NCBI GenBank assembly: GCA_015657535.1
Contig: JADHZB010000814.1
Coordinates: 2,758 to 48,866, forward strand
Origin: Nephromyces sp. MM_2019
Taxonomy: Eukaryota; Apicomplexa; Aconoidasida; Nephromycida
Length of the DNA: 46,109 nt
Direction: 5' to 3'
The notes beneath the pieces are model-generated. The model made no database searches. It saw nothing but the letters and a program-made list of their open reading frames with translations, and was not told where the DNA came from. Below, in pieces: positions 1 to 11,338 of this stretch (within the stretch, counting starts at the first letter, position 1; each line of letters opens with the position of its first letter). A program made the translations under genes and the position numbers.

Positions 1-35
<35 letters not shown>

Positions 36-40
36 AATAG

Positions 41-770
41 GCATTAGCACGTATTAGATCAAGTGAAATAATTTCATTGGGTGATTTTGAAGAGGCTGTC
101 AGATTGACCGACTCATCAAAATCGTCGCTCTCAGACCAAAAACGTACAAACAAAAAACGAAAACAATTACCACCATCATCTCGTATCTTCCACCTTATTG
201 AGTAATTATACATACACACACACACACAGAAATAAATATACACACACACACACACTGAAATAAATATATACACATACATATACATAATTATATACACAAA
301 TATACATAATTATATACACAAATATACATATACATAATTATATACACAAATATACATATACATAATTATATACACACATACATATACATAATTATATACA
401 CAAATATACATATACATAATTATATACACACATATACATATACATAATTATATACACACATACATATACATAATTATATACACAAATATACATATACATA
501 ATTATATACACAAATATACATATACATAATTATTTACACAAATATACATATAAATAAACATTTACACACATATATAATTATATACATTTATACACATACA
601 TAATTATATACATTTATACACCTATATATATATATTTGTGTGTGTCTATGATTTAATAGGAGACTGAGAGATCGATATTCAACTTATCAAAAATGGAATG
701 GTTGGTTACCTTTAATGGTTATCAAACAAGAAGTTTTAGCTATGGTAATTTTTAATACTAATGTGTAGAC

Positions 771-806
<36 letters not shown>

Positions 807-967
807 AAATATAGGGTTTGAAGGAGCAAGATCTTGAAGAAACAATTAAATTATATGTAAATTTGGTTGTTCTTATTATCGATGAAAGTCAAACAGCTAT
901 TTCATTTCCCAGTGACATTAAAAAAAAAAAAAAAAATAATAAATTTGTTACATATAGACGGAAATAA
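41..967 (+). CDS. MCM7: MCM7-like DNA replication licensing helicase subunit, C-terminal part only
   Basis: The gene begins left of the window; three last exons are visible: 41-201, 660-744 and 815-967, joined in phase to give 132 residues and a TAA stop. The first exon follows an AG acceptor at 39-40. Its peptide starts ALARIRSSEIISLGDFEEAV and continues with RLTDSSKSSL, which is the end of the MCM AAA+ lid ('ALARLR...DVxEALRLM..SK.SL'). The following part (IFHLIERLRDRY, then GLKEQDLEETIKLYVNL, then TAISF) fits the C-terminal winged helix of MCM7, whose last segment reads roughly 'GF...L...L.EYEELNVW......I.F'. MCM7 is one of the six subunits of the MCM2-7 ring that unwinds DNA at replication forks. 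The extreme C terminus is odd: a 17-A run at 920-936 codes lysines followed by NNKFVTYRRK. The assignment to MCM7 rather than another MCM rests on this C-terminal part only, because the ATPase core is outside the window. Confidence 0.75.
202..659 (+). repeat. Minisatellite-filled intron of the MCM7-like gene
   Basis: This 458-nt intron (GT at 202, AG at 658-659) is almost entirely tandem repeat. From about 285 to 545 a unit of about 26-28 nt recurs roughly nine times with small changes; its core is aattatatacaca followed by aatatacatatacat. It is flanked by (CA)n tracts near 215-255 and a (TA)n/(TG)n tract near 632-646. The repeat does not carry an open frame. Confidence 0.75.
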
Positions 968-1874
968 TATAAATAGTATGTATTAATAATTTTTGATAAA
1001 CACTGATTAACCAATATATATATATATATATATAAATATATATACACAGAGAGAGAATAACAATAAAAATAATTATATATGTACATATATATATAATTAT
1101 TATCTTTTTGATAAAACATCGACTTTTACTTCTTTTTTTTATAAGATTATTTTAATACTGTGTGTATAAAATTAATATTATAAATCCAAAACATGTGTGA
1201 TAATTTAATATATGATTTATATATACACAATAATTTGGTCAATTTTATATGACAAATTTAATTAATATAAAATCGATATAATTTACACATTTGAGATATA
1301 TTTATAATGTCTATTTATGTTATGAATAATTAATATAAATAACATCTGATACTCAATACAATTTATTTGTAAATATTTTTATAAATTTATTTTTTTTATT
1401 AAATTATCAAGTTTTATTACAAAAAATTAATTGAAGATTATATCACAAATCATTATATATGTATGTATCTGTGTATGTATATATATCATCATTAGAAAAT
1501 TTAAAATTGTTAAATATTTTTGTTTAGTCTGTGTGTGATTATTTATTTTGATATATATGTATGTGCTGTGTTTGCAAATACAAAAATTTTGTGTATATAA
1601 TAATAAGACTTTACTAATCTGTTGTGTTTGACATATGTACGATTAATAAATTCTCGTAAATATGTGTTTGTAGTGAGATAATGTGTATATAGTGTGGTTA
1701 ATAGGTAAATATATTCAAAATTTTATTTATTAGCAATGTTTCAATCACTAAATTGAATTCTGTGTTTATCTCTAAGTGCAATATATATATGTTTTTAAGT
1801 ATTATCAGTTTGATGTAAATTTAGCTATAAAAATATATTTACAAAAATTTGTATGTTTATCTATAAGTTTGGGT
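968..1874. other. Intergenic, AT-rich, no gene seen
   Basis: This is the stretch between the MCM7-like stop and the 3' end of the small minus-strand gene. The genes converge here, so both 3' UTRs must lie in it. It holds short (TA)n runs near 1014-1052 and 1075-1095, homopolymer T runs, and scattered GT-rich stretches. I found no exon with a believable peptide on either strand. Confidence 0.6.
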
Positions 1875-2865
1875 TCAATTTTTGAAATTGAAATCTGTTA
1901 GTCTTTCAATTGAAGTCTTTGACACATAAGTTTTCATAATACCCTCGAAGAATGCATCAAAGCTGAGAAAATATTTAAGTGTATATATTTTATTACTCAA
2001 TTCATATAAACATACGTAAAACCAATTTATAAATGTATTTTTAAATACAGAGATACATGTAATTGCATATTTATATATATACGCATATATAAGTATTGTA
2101 CATTTACGTATATACTCAATAGTATCAAACACATGCAACTATGTTCACCTATATGTTAGAATTACCTAATGTATATTTGAAGCAGGTGTAAATAAAAATA
2201 TAAAACTTAGACACCAAGTATAAATATCAATTTATATGTAAAATTACACACTCTAATATGAATATGCAAGTAATGTGATAAACATACCACTCATTTTCAG
2301 TTGTGGATTGTTCATAGCTTGGATATTGTCCAGAGTTATTTTGTTCATCAAAAGAATCATCCATACTTTTAGAATGTTTTATAGTGGGATCCTTCAATTT
2401 CCAAAAAGCCCAGTGAATTAATGCTAAGTGGCGAGTTTGAACTATTCGTTTCAATGAAAATGCTAACGCTTTGCCACTTGCAATTTGTACTTTTTTGCGT
2501 GATATGTCAATTTCATGTATACACATTGCCATAAACCTTTCTAAATTTTGGTAACCGTTTGGGGATTGTTGAGGTGTAGGTACGTCTACGGATTTCCATT
2601 GTTGAGGAGTAGCGGCAGAGAAATAACTGGGAGAAGGTGAAAAAACTTCTAGTTGTGTTGGATAGGGTGGATAAGGTATAGAAGTTGGGGGGGTATTGGA
2701 TGATTTTGTCGTAGGTTGATCTGGCTGAAATGATGTAGTGGAATCCTCAGAGTTGTTTTTCATATATATAAGTGCTGAGCGTGCTTCATCAATCGTCCAA
2801 ATATAAGGTGTTTGTGTAGAGGGTAAATAAGCATTAGTGGTATTAGGATTTTTTGTTTGGGACAT
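1875..2865 (-). CDS. Unknown protein, 221 residues, two exons
   Basis: I do not recognise this protein. Exon 1 is 2865-2288 and exon 2 is 1962-1875. The donor GTATGT at 2287 and the acceptor TTTTCTCAG at 1963-1964 join in phase, and the frame then runs to TGA. Without the splice, exon 1 would read on into a hydrophobic AT-coded tail, which is why I chose the spliced model. Residues 1-100 are rich in Pro, Ser, Thr and Gln and look disordered (for example TSIPYPPYPTQLEVF). Residues about 105-165 look helical and mixed-charge, including NLERFMAMCIHEIDISRKK and LALIHWAFWKLKD. The last exon ends with CFDAFFEGIMKTY and a short polar tail. There is no signal peptide and no membrane segment. The HWAFWKLK stretch faintly recalls Trp-containing helical repeats, but not enough to name a family. 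Confidence 0.6.
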
Positions 2866-4866
2866 TTTCGAGAGAAGTTGGGATTATCTTTTTGCTAATT
2901 TTGAATTTGTAAAACTTATTATAATCAATTAAAAGAATGAATGTTAAAAATATGGAAAAGTTAAAAATAAGGAAAAGTGAATAAAAAAAAATTTTTATGG
3001 TGTATCTAGACTTATTTAAATTGTTAAATTTTACAACTTGCATCAAATTTTTTGAAAAAAAAAATTTTTTGAACTTATTTATACGATTGAAAAATTTGTA
3101 AATTATGTTTTAAAATAAAATTTGTTGCATTGAAAAAAACTCGTCACCAATAACCAAAGTTTAAAAATATCTAAAAAAATAAATTAATAACTATACATTA
3201 TATATAAACACTTGCTTTTACATTATATACAACATTGGTAGCTATTGTTATCAATCACACATTATTCTCACCCATTTTATAATTGTTATCTATTTATTAT
3301 CAATCATATATTACTTACACTCATTGTATAATCTAATATAAACACAAGATGTTAAAACAAACATGTATATAAGAATAAAAGTGACAAGATACAATAAGAA
3401 AAATGTGTACTATATACATAATGCTTGCAATTTTATCATAAGCATTAGAACCAATCAATAAAATCAATCAATAAAATCAGTCAATAGAATCACATTCTAG
3501 AGCATACACAAATCTACAACAGTTAAAAACATACAAGTTACAAAGATACAAACTAAATCATAACAAACACACACATAACATCTATAAATCAGAGTTAAAG
3601 GATTTAAATTTATTTTGTCCAATGTTACATTGTTTACAAGTATGCACTAGTTTAATTATAGCTCTAATTAATAAAGATTAATATATTTAATTAATACAAT
3701 TTTATATTTCTTTAATCCAATTTAATATAGTCACAATCTCAACTTAGATTCTTTTGAATTTTCTCCTTGTTTTTATTGTCTATTTTAAATATTATTAATT
3801 TTTAAAAGGTGTAAATTCATTGAATTTACTTATAATATTTTTTATGTTTTATTAGTACATTAAAAGATTATATCTCCCTTGAGAAAAAATAAAATTCATT
3901 TTACCTAAGTTTTCAAATTTTATTGTATTTAGCATAATTATATATCCACATAAATATAAATATTTTGCTACTGGGTTGAAAAACTTAACAAAAATTATAT
4001 TTGAGTTTTTATTAAAAGTATAATTATACACATACATGTTTATGAAGGATTTATGTGTGCATACAAAAATCTTTAGTTACCTTCTTTAAAATGTTTAATA
4101 AAATTCATATCTAATTTATACCTTTCAAAACCATTAGTATTATTATCATCAAATTATAATTTTTAATATATCTATCAATAAAATAATATATTATGTGTTA
4201 ACCTTTAGGAAATGAAATCAAAATATCTTTGAAATTATCTCTAATTCAAAATATTTCAATTTCGCAAAATTAAGTTAAAATGGGATTTTCGTGTATAAAG
4301 TTGTACCTTATATTAATTTATAAGTATTCGTATGCATACAAAGATGGTTCAGAAAGTGTACATAGTTTCTTATCGTATATCGAAATACTGTTGGTAAAAT
4401 GATATGTACAAATCCTAGCCAATAATTATATTGAGTTTGTGCTCAAAAATTTCCAAAATATATCTAAATATTTTTAAATTCCGTCCAAAATTAATTACAA
4501 ATAATATAAACCATTTAATGTTGTGAAATATTTTACAAGGGTAGTAAAAAATAATATTTTACATCTGATTATTTTATTACCACAATGAATACTTGAATAA
4601 TGTTGCTGTTTTCTTAATTGTAAAAATAGGCCATCCATAATTTGTAATTTTACATAAATCAGTGTCTGTAAAAATTTATTCATAAATTACAATTATGATT
4701 TGAGAGTGTAAATAAATCCATGTGATTTTGTGTAATCGAATCAGTCTGAAGTTTAGATGTGTAAGTAAACCAATCTATGTAAAATCCATGCTTGACTTGA
4801 ATGTGAGAAGAAGTATATGCATGTCTAATTGTGCATTCTTATATATTTATGGGTCTCCATAAATAC
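2866..4866. other. 2-kb intergenic region, no gene seen
   Basis: Both flanking genes are on the minus strand, so this holds the promoter of the small unknown gene and the 3' UTR of the oocyst wall protein gene. It is very AT-rich with poly-A/T runs (about 3054-3067) and repeated short motifs (caatcaataaaatcaatcaa near 3453-3477). The reading frames present encode only low-complexity Ile/Tyr/Phe/Asn strings, so I do not call a gene. Confidence 0.6.
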
Positions 4867-7450
4867 TTATTTGTACTTCTTTTTAGGTGTTTCGTTATTG
4901 TATGGAACAAAGAATGGTACAGGCATAGGTGGAGGGGGGGGTGGGCTTGGTGGCATAGGTCTTTGTGCTGGTAGATATACTACAGGTGAAGGTATGGGTA
5001 TAGGCTGTTGTACAATTTGTACAGTTGAAGGGGGTAGGGCTTCAGGTTCTGGGGGTGCTTCTACAGGTAAGGCTTGTTCAATAGGTGGTGCTGTAGTTGT
5101 GGTAGTAGTACTAGGAGTTTCATCCATACTGAGTAAAGCCTCTTGTGGGCCAGATGCTGGTGCAGGGCCAGCATGTGCAAATGAGTAGTCTATTTGCATA
5201 TAATAACATTCGCCTACGAGCGCATCATAAGTATAACCAGTAGGGCACATTGGAGTTGGCTCTGTATACAATTCTTTAACACATACACCTTCAACTAATT
5301 TGTATCCTATTGGACACATCATTACTGGCTTTTCTATAACCATTTTAACACATTGACCTGCCATCATTTCATAATCTATTGGACAAATTGACTTCGAAGA
5401 GTCGTAAACAGCTTGTGTGCATTGGTTAGGTGTAAATCTATCTGTGAATGGTTCTGGGCATTCTATATCAGGTGCTACTGTCTCCGTATCGATGCACTGT
5501 GAGTTTACTGAATCATATTCAAAATTAGATGGGCAGCTTGGTGTAGGTGTACCTTCAACGTAACCCTTACACATAGCATTCGATTTATCCTTAAATCGTT
5601 TCAAAAATCCACCACCTGTGTACTCAATTTCATAATTATGAGGGCAGGTGAGTGTTGGTTCAAATGCTTGTGCATGATAACAACTTTGCTTGTCACTTGA
5701 TAAAACAAAAGGTTCGTTGCAATGTGGCTCTATTGGGCTAGTTGATTTCATTGAACATATATTGAAACTATCATCAAATGTGAAACCAGATGGGCATGAT
5801 AATTGTGTGCTGCTGGTTTCAGTCATTTCACACTTCATATTATGCTGGTTAAGAGTATATGAATCTGGGCAAACCATATCTGGCTTTGAGAATTCTTGGG
5901 TGTAGCATGAATAAGTTCCCTTGTCCATTTTATGGCCTCGTGGGCACTGAGGAACGGGAGATTGAATAGTTTTCCTTGTACACATATTTTGAGAAGTCAT
6001 GCTAAATCCTTTTGGGCATTGGTATTGGGCTGGTAGCTTTTCTTTCTTCTTTCCATGGCAAGAATTTGAAGTGGGATCAAACTTTGCACTTTTGTGGCAA
6101 AAAGGTTGAGCAGGTTCAGTTTCTTGCATTACACACATATCGTCACTAGTTTGATGAAATCCTCCTGGGCAAGACTTTGAAATTGGGACATCGAAGCGCA
6201 TTACACATTGGCTACCAGATAGTTCACCTCTAGAACATATTAAAGAGCCAGGGTGGGCATTTACTTTAATACATTTTCCATCTGTATAAAGATACTGAGC
6301 TGGGCAAGTTTGGTCAGGAGCTATTTGTTTAACTTTTTCACAAACACCACCAACATCAGTAAAGCCGTGGTTGCACATATATGTTGGTGCCTTTGTTTCT
6401 TCTTTTCGGCAATAATTACCTGCTAAGTTGAAGCCCTCAGGACAAGTTTGCATTGGGTCTACAGCCTCAGTCTTAGTGCACTCATAATGGCCATTTTCAT
6501 GGAATCCTTCTGGGCATGTCCAATCGACGCTTGTGTATACTTGTTTGAAGCAATTGTAATTTCCCAAAGTGAAACCCTCGGGGCAATATATTTGATAAGG
6601 TGCTACAATCATCTTGCTGCACTCCCCATTGCTACCCATTTCATAGCCTGTATCGCAAACATTTTTAGCTGAAGTCAGTTCGACACCTTTGCAAAAGCCA
6701 TCTTGATAGTTCCAACCCTCCTTACATCCTAATTTCGATGGTTTCTGGTCAATTTTGATACAATTGTCACCGGAGAGAGCAAATTGCTCGGGACATGTCA
6801 TTTCTGCTTGCGTAGTTACAACTACCTCATGTTTGACATACTCGGGAGTAGCTGCCTTAGGGGGATTGTTTGGTTTGCCTTGATCTGAAACTTCTTCCAA
6901 TTTGTCATCTTGCATGAATGGGGGAAACATGGGTGGCATTGGAGGGGCAGGGGTCGGTCCATAGTTAGGAGTGTATGGGTAGGTACCAAAATAGTCCCAG
7001 ACCGAGCCTTTCCCAAAAATTGCAGGGTAATCTTCAAAAGCTATTTTTTCTTTCAGGCTTCTTGGATTATTGCCTGCCGTAGGATTTTCATCTAATCCAC
7101 CTGTATATCATGAAAGACAAAGTAATTTAAATTTTACATCTTTAAAAAATATTTTGAAAATTTTAATGTACATCTAAAATTTTACTTTTTTTCAATAAAA
7201 AGTAAACAATTAAAGTTGAAATTTTCTAATGGATACGAAATATCTTGTGTTGAAATTTTTTCAGTTCATGCAATTGAGTAAAATAAATCGAGCATATCCA
7301 TTACACAATTCTCATATTTTATACAAAAATACAAATGTTTAAAAAAATGTATATTAAAGCCAATTAATACACGGAAGAAATTTTACCCGCATTTACATCA
7401 GCATTAAATAGTCCCAATGTCAAAAGAATAATTATGACTTTTGACTTCAT
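4867..7450 (-). CDS. Oocyst wall protein (OWP/COWP-like), secreted, cysteine-module repeats
   Basis: Two exons, 7450-7387 and 7100-4867, join in phase to give 765 residues. Exon 1 encodes the signal peptide MKSKVIIILLTLGLF followed by NADVNA. Exon 2 starts with a short Tyr/Pro-rich segment and then carries about 22 modules of roughly 25-30 residues. Each has one cysteine in a 'CPxGF' motif and a second about 10-14 residues later, usually before K (for example CPEGFTLGNYNCFK). That is about 44 cysteines, as expected for a disulfide-crosslinked wall. The modular cysteine spacing and CP-G-F/Y motif match apicomplexan oocyst wall proteins (COWPs in Cryptosporidium, OWPs in Toxoplasma). The C-terminal ~110 residues are Pro/Thr-rich, with TTTTTT and PPPPPP runs and a lysine-rich end (TPKKKYK). 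The likely role is a structural wall component stored in wall-forming bodies and secreted in the macrogamete or zygote. Expression should be stage-specific. The gene has one short intron right after the signal peptide. Confidence 0.88.
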
Positions 7451-9060
7451 TGTTGTTTCAATTAAAAATAATTTGAGAAATAAAATATGAAGAATCTTCG
7501 GAGTTTGGGATAAATGTTTATACACAACAATCAAAAAATAAGGGAAAATTTATACATGGGGATACAAAATTTTCTTTTTATCATAAGCTTCGAGAGTAAA
7601 GAACATTTATCTCTTTACCTTCAGATTTAAATTTTTGAGCAGTTAAATACAAAAATATTTTTAAAATTTCATCGAAGAATGAAAATATGTGGGATTTTTC
7701 GAAGAAAGTTAAATTCATAGTACTAGGAAATACAATGGAGAATATTTTGCTTTTAAAGAAGAAATATACAAGCATATTTTATTCTCGAAGTAAAAATTTT
7801 TTAAGACGCTCACACATTATGTTTTAATTAGACTCAAAAATTTTTGAAAATTAGCTTGCAAAAAAGCGTGTATGTCTTGATAGAATATTTCTCAATTGGT
7901 TAAGAATGTCACTAAATTAAGTTTCTCTTTTCACTTAAGCTAAATATGAATACTAAAAAATTACACTGTTCTATGTGATACTACTACTTTTTTAGCTAGA
8001 AAAAGTTCAGAGTAGATTCTAAATTTTATCTGATGTTGAAATTATCAAACACTTAACGTAACATCAAGTTATAACTGTGAAGGTATTTTCAACTAAAACT
8101 AGTTTTAATGACAAACCTTTGGCAGTTCGTAGTTTTTCAACATTACTTGTTCATCTTATTTGATTGTCGAATTTTTTATCTTATAAAAAAGTTTTCAACA
8201 CAATCCACTTTAAAAATTTGTTTTCCCAAAGGAAAATCAAAACTAGATTGTATGTTAAAATTTTTAACTAATAAGAAAGAAATCTCCCAAATTTTAATCT
8301 ATTTTAAAATTTTGATATAAATTTTTAACTAGAGTTTTTACATCTAAAAGTTTTATATCCTCATGTTAATCTATTCTCTGTTGTAGTGATTGAACTCAAA
8401 ATTGAAAAATAAAACCAAGAGTTATGTACGATTACCTAAGCTTAAAAGTCTTTTAAAGAGAATATATTGATTGCTTTTTCTGCAAAACTTCGACAAACCT
8501 AATAAAAATCAATTTACTTGAGTGTTAATATAGCAATAACTGAAATAAAACACAGTTGAATTTACTGTTTTTGTGACCTTTTAAGGCAGGCGGGATATAT
8601 AAGAAAGTAGGTATAGAGCTTGTTTCATAGCTATTGAAGCATTTGTGCAAACCAACAATTAAGTCGCTCTAGTTTAGTATTTATAATGAAGCACAACGAA
8701 GGCTGTATAGCACATTTGTTTTATGTGAAATATGTCAGCATTTCAAACAGTAGTCTGGAGCTAGCGTGTATGTTATTCATTCTTATAGTAAGCCACCGAT
8801 TTGTTCTGCTTGATTACTTAACTGAATTGTTATATTGATATATGTAGGACTTAAGTTTCCTTTCGTTTCAGTCTTCAAATCAAATACCCCAATTACTAGT
8901 GTTTTCAGATTCATACCCTACTGAAAAGTTGTGTGAGCATTTTTAGAAAGATATACTATTTCAATGCTTTTGATAACATCAACTTAATATAACAATATTT
9001 TGAGCAGACCAAGGATCTATACTATAAATATAAACAATTATAAGAGATAATCTTTATAAA
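7451..9060. other. Divergent intergenic region between OWP and DPH7
   Basis: About 1.6 kb separates two divergently transcribed genes, so both promoters lie here. I see no reading frame with complexity above background. There is no CA microsatellite, unlike the ends of the window. No regulatory motif could be supported by eye. Confidence 0.55.
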
Positions 9061-11163
9061 ATGGATCGAAAAGGAGTCATATCAAATGATCTCATCTATC
9101 CAGCAGACTGCATGGAAATTTGTGATTCTACTGAAGATGACAGCAAACTTATTCTAATTGGTATGTATAAGTATTCAGAGCCTCTTCTGTCAGACCTGGG
9201 AACTCAACAACCGAAACGCTCGGGTGGTATGGCCATCTATGAGTCCAAGTTTTCATTTGAAGAAGAAATTTCAGACTCACAATTGACTAAGTATGAATCT
9301 ATTGAAATAAAAATAGAAATAAATTGATTTTTCTTAGCATCTAACCATGTTAACAGAATGACTTAACTTAACCAAAATAAATAGCTCAAACATAACAACG
9401 CCTAAAAACGTTTTGAACTGGAATATTTCAGTTATATATAAAACCGATTAAAATTTTTAGGAAAAGTCCCTCATTTTTTATAGATTTAGGGACAAATCAA
9501 GTAATGTTAAATTAAAAAAGAGAAACAGTTTTCAAACTGATTATGGAATTCTGGATATCAAGAAGGATTCCTTTTCAAAAAATGACCAAGTGAAACGAGA
9601 TTTTTCCAGATTTTTTGAAAGAGTGCCTTTACTGTTGCCTATATAATTCTCAAACAAATCAGAAAACACATCTCTATGCTGTATGCGCCGACTGCACTAT
9701 AAGGAAATTTTCTTTATACGAATCACTTGGAGAAATGAAAATCAATATGGAAAAGAGCATCCCATACAAAAATGAAGTTCATAATTCGAACATTATTGGC
9801 GTTGGAATGGACATCTTCAAAAATGAAACTATCAAGCACGTTGATTTATAAACTAATAGATAGAGATTTAGAATTAAACTAATTATTACACTTAGCTATG
9901 TAAACATATTTTTGAAGCTAGATTTATTTGTTTTGTGTTTTTTTAGCCTAATAGGATTCTGCTGCTCAGATGGTGTGGTGACTATATTAAACAATGATCA
10001 AATTACACATCAATGGTAGAATATATGATTCATTTGAGTTGATGCCTGAGTTACAAAAAATAATTCAAACAAATATATAATAAATAAATTTATAAAGCTA
10101 TTTTAACAATTAAGCAAACAATCTGATTATTTTAACAGGAACGCTCATGATATTGAAACTTGGAATGTAAGATTTGATCCTAATGCCAATGGTGAACTAT
10201 TAGCTACAGGTCTGTAGTAACTATCTATTATGAATCCAGAGTCTTACATTCGAACTATTCCAACATTAATGAGAATTTATTAAAGTTTTATAATTCCAGT
10301 GTCCAATAGTAGCCACTATTTACTAGAAATAATTTTAGCCAATTCTAAATTTTTTCAGGTGCAGATGATTCTTGCTTGAAATTATGGGATCTAAGATGTG
10401 AATTGTCGAAACCAGTCACATCTAATAGCAGGTAACATAAGTAAAATAATTTGTTTTGGAAACATAACAACTTTTTGATATCTCATATAGCTTTTATTTT
10501 AAATTTAAATCAAGACTATTTTCATTTTATCAGAGAACATCCTGTTGGTGTAACTTGTATTGCCTACTCACCCTGGGACAAGAACCAATTGTATACAGGC
10601 TGGTAATTTTGTCACATTCAAGCTTCTTTATATACATATAAAGAAAATTTTCTAGTTAAGTTTTTTAATTGGTCTAAATTTTTATATCATTACAATTTTT
10701 TGTTTTAACTTTCATAACAGCTATGATCAGTTCATACGTATTTGGGATTTGCGTTCACTAAGAAATCCAATAGAAAAGCTAGAAAGTTCCGGAGGTATCT
10801 GGAGACTTCAATTGTAAGTGATAATTCAAGGCTTTTAAGTGGAACAAAACTGATTCACTTATTTCGTCCTTAGCCACGAGAAATTACTTTTAGTAGCTGC
10901 ATGTGATGGAGGAGCCGAGATTTGGAATTTCAATAATCATGGTAATTAATTATAAAAGTATTAATTAAAAAAAATTCCTCTAAAAGAATTTGGCTTAATT
11001 TATAGAATATGAGCGATTTTTCCATCATGAAGAGCACAAATCCATGGTGTATGGTATAGGTCTACTCGACTATAGTGCACCAAAAAAGCATGATCAATTT
11101 CCCAAGGGATGGTGTGCATCCTGTAGTTTCTATGACCAAAAACTTAATATATGGAATTTCTGA
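9061..11163 (+). CDS. DPH7: Diphthine methyltransferase (DPH7/WDR85-like WD40 protein), with a probable frameshift
   Basis: DPH7 removes the methyl ester from methylated diphthine on elongation factor 2, the step before the final amidation to diphthamide. Exons in order: 9061-9290; 9484 to about 9840; about 9950-10015; 10139-10209; 10359-10431; 10534-10602; 10721-10813; 10874-10941; 11006-11163. The start MDRKGVISNDLIYPADCMEI matches the DPH7 N terminus ('D.vysAD.vEwcP'). Later exons give WD40 blades: ELLATGADDSCLKLWDLR, QLYTGCYDQFIRIWDLRS and LLLVAACDGGAEIWNF. SGGIWRLQFHE and the last segment CSFYDQKLNIWNF are highly typical of DPH7. In exon 2, TDYGILDIKKD is in one frame and HLYAVCADCTIRKFSL in another; the switch occurs at a T6 run at 9611-9616 (see findings). 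The junction between exons 2 and 3 is not resolved: no GT donor in the right phase is obvious. Identity is secure; the exon 2 details are not. Confidence 0.85.
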
Positions 11164-11338
11164 ATTTTTTTGTTTGTATTAGTAACTAGGTTTGAGAATT
11201 ATATAGAAACTTCGAAATTTCAACTTATACTGTGTTTTTCAAACACTGGAATTATAAATAGAGTTCAAGGGAAAAAAGTTTCTATACTTATTAGATGAAA
11301 TTAAAATAAGCTTATCATACAAAAGGATTTTTAATATA

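Noticed and set aside
285..545. CRISPR-like regular repeats
   Set aside because: The repeats are contiguous low-complexity units without unique spacers, inside a eukaryotic intron.
2227..2287. Hydrophobic C-terminal end of the small unknown protein in the unspliced frame
   Set aside because: A GTATGT donor lies exactly before it and an in-phase exon is available at 1875-1962.
4829..5188. Plus-strand open frame rich in Gly
   Set aside because: It is the antisense shadow of the proline-rich tail of the oocyst wall protein; the minus strand has the signal peptide and cysteine modules.
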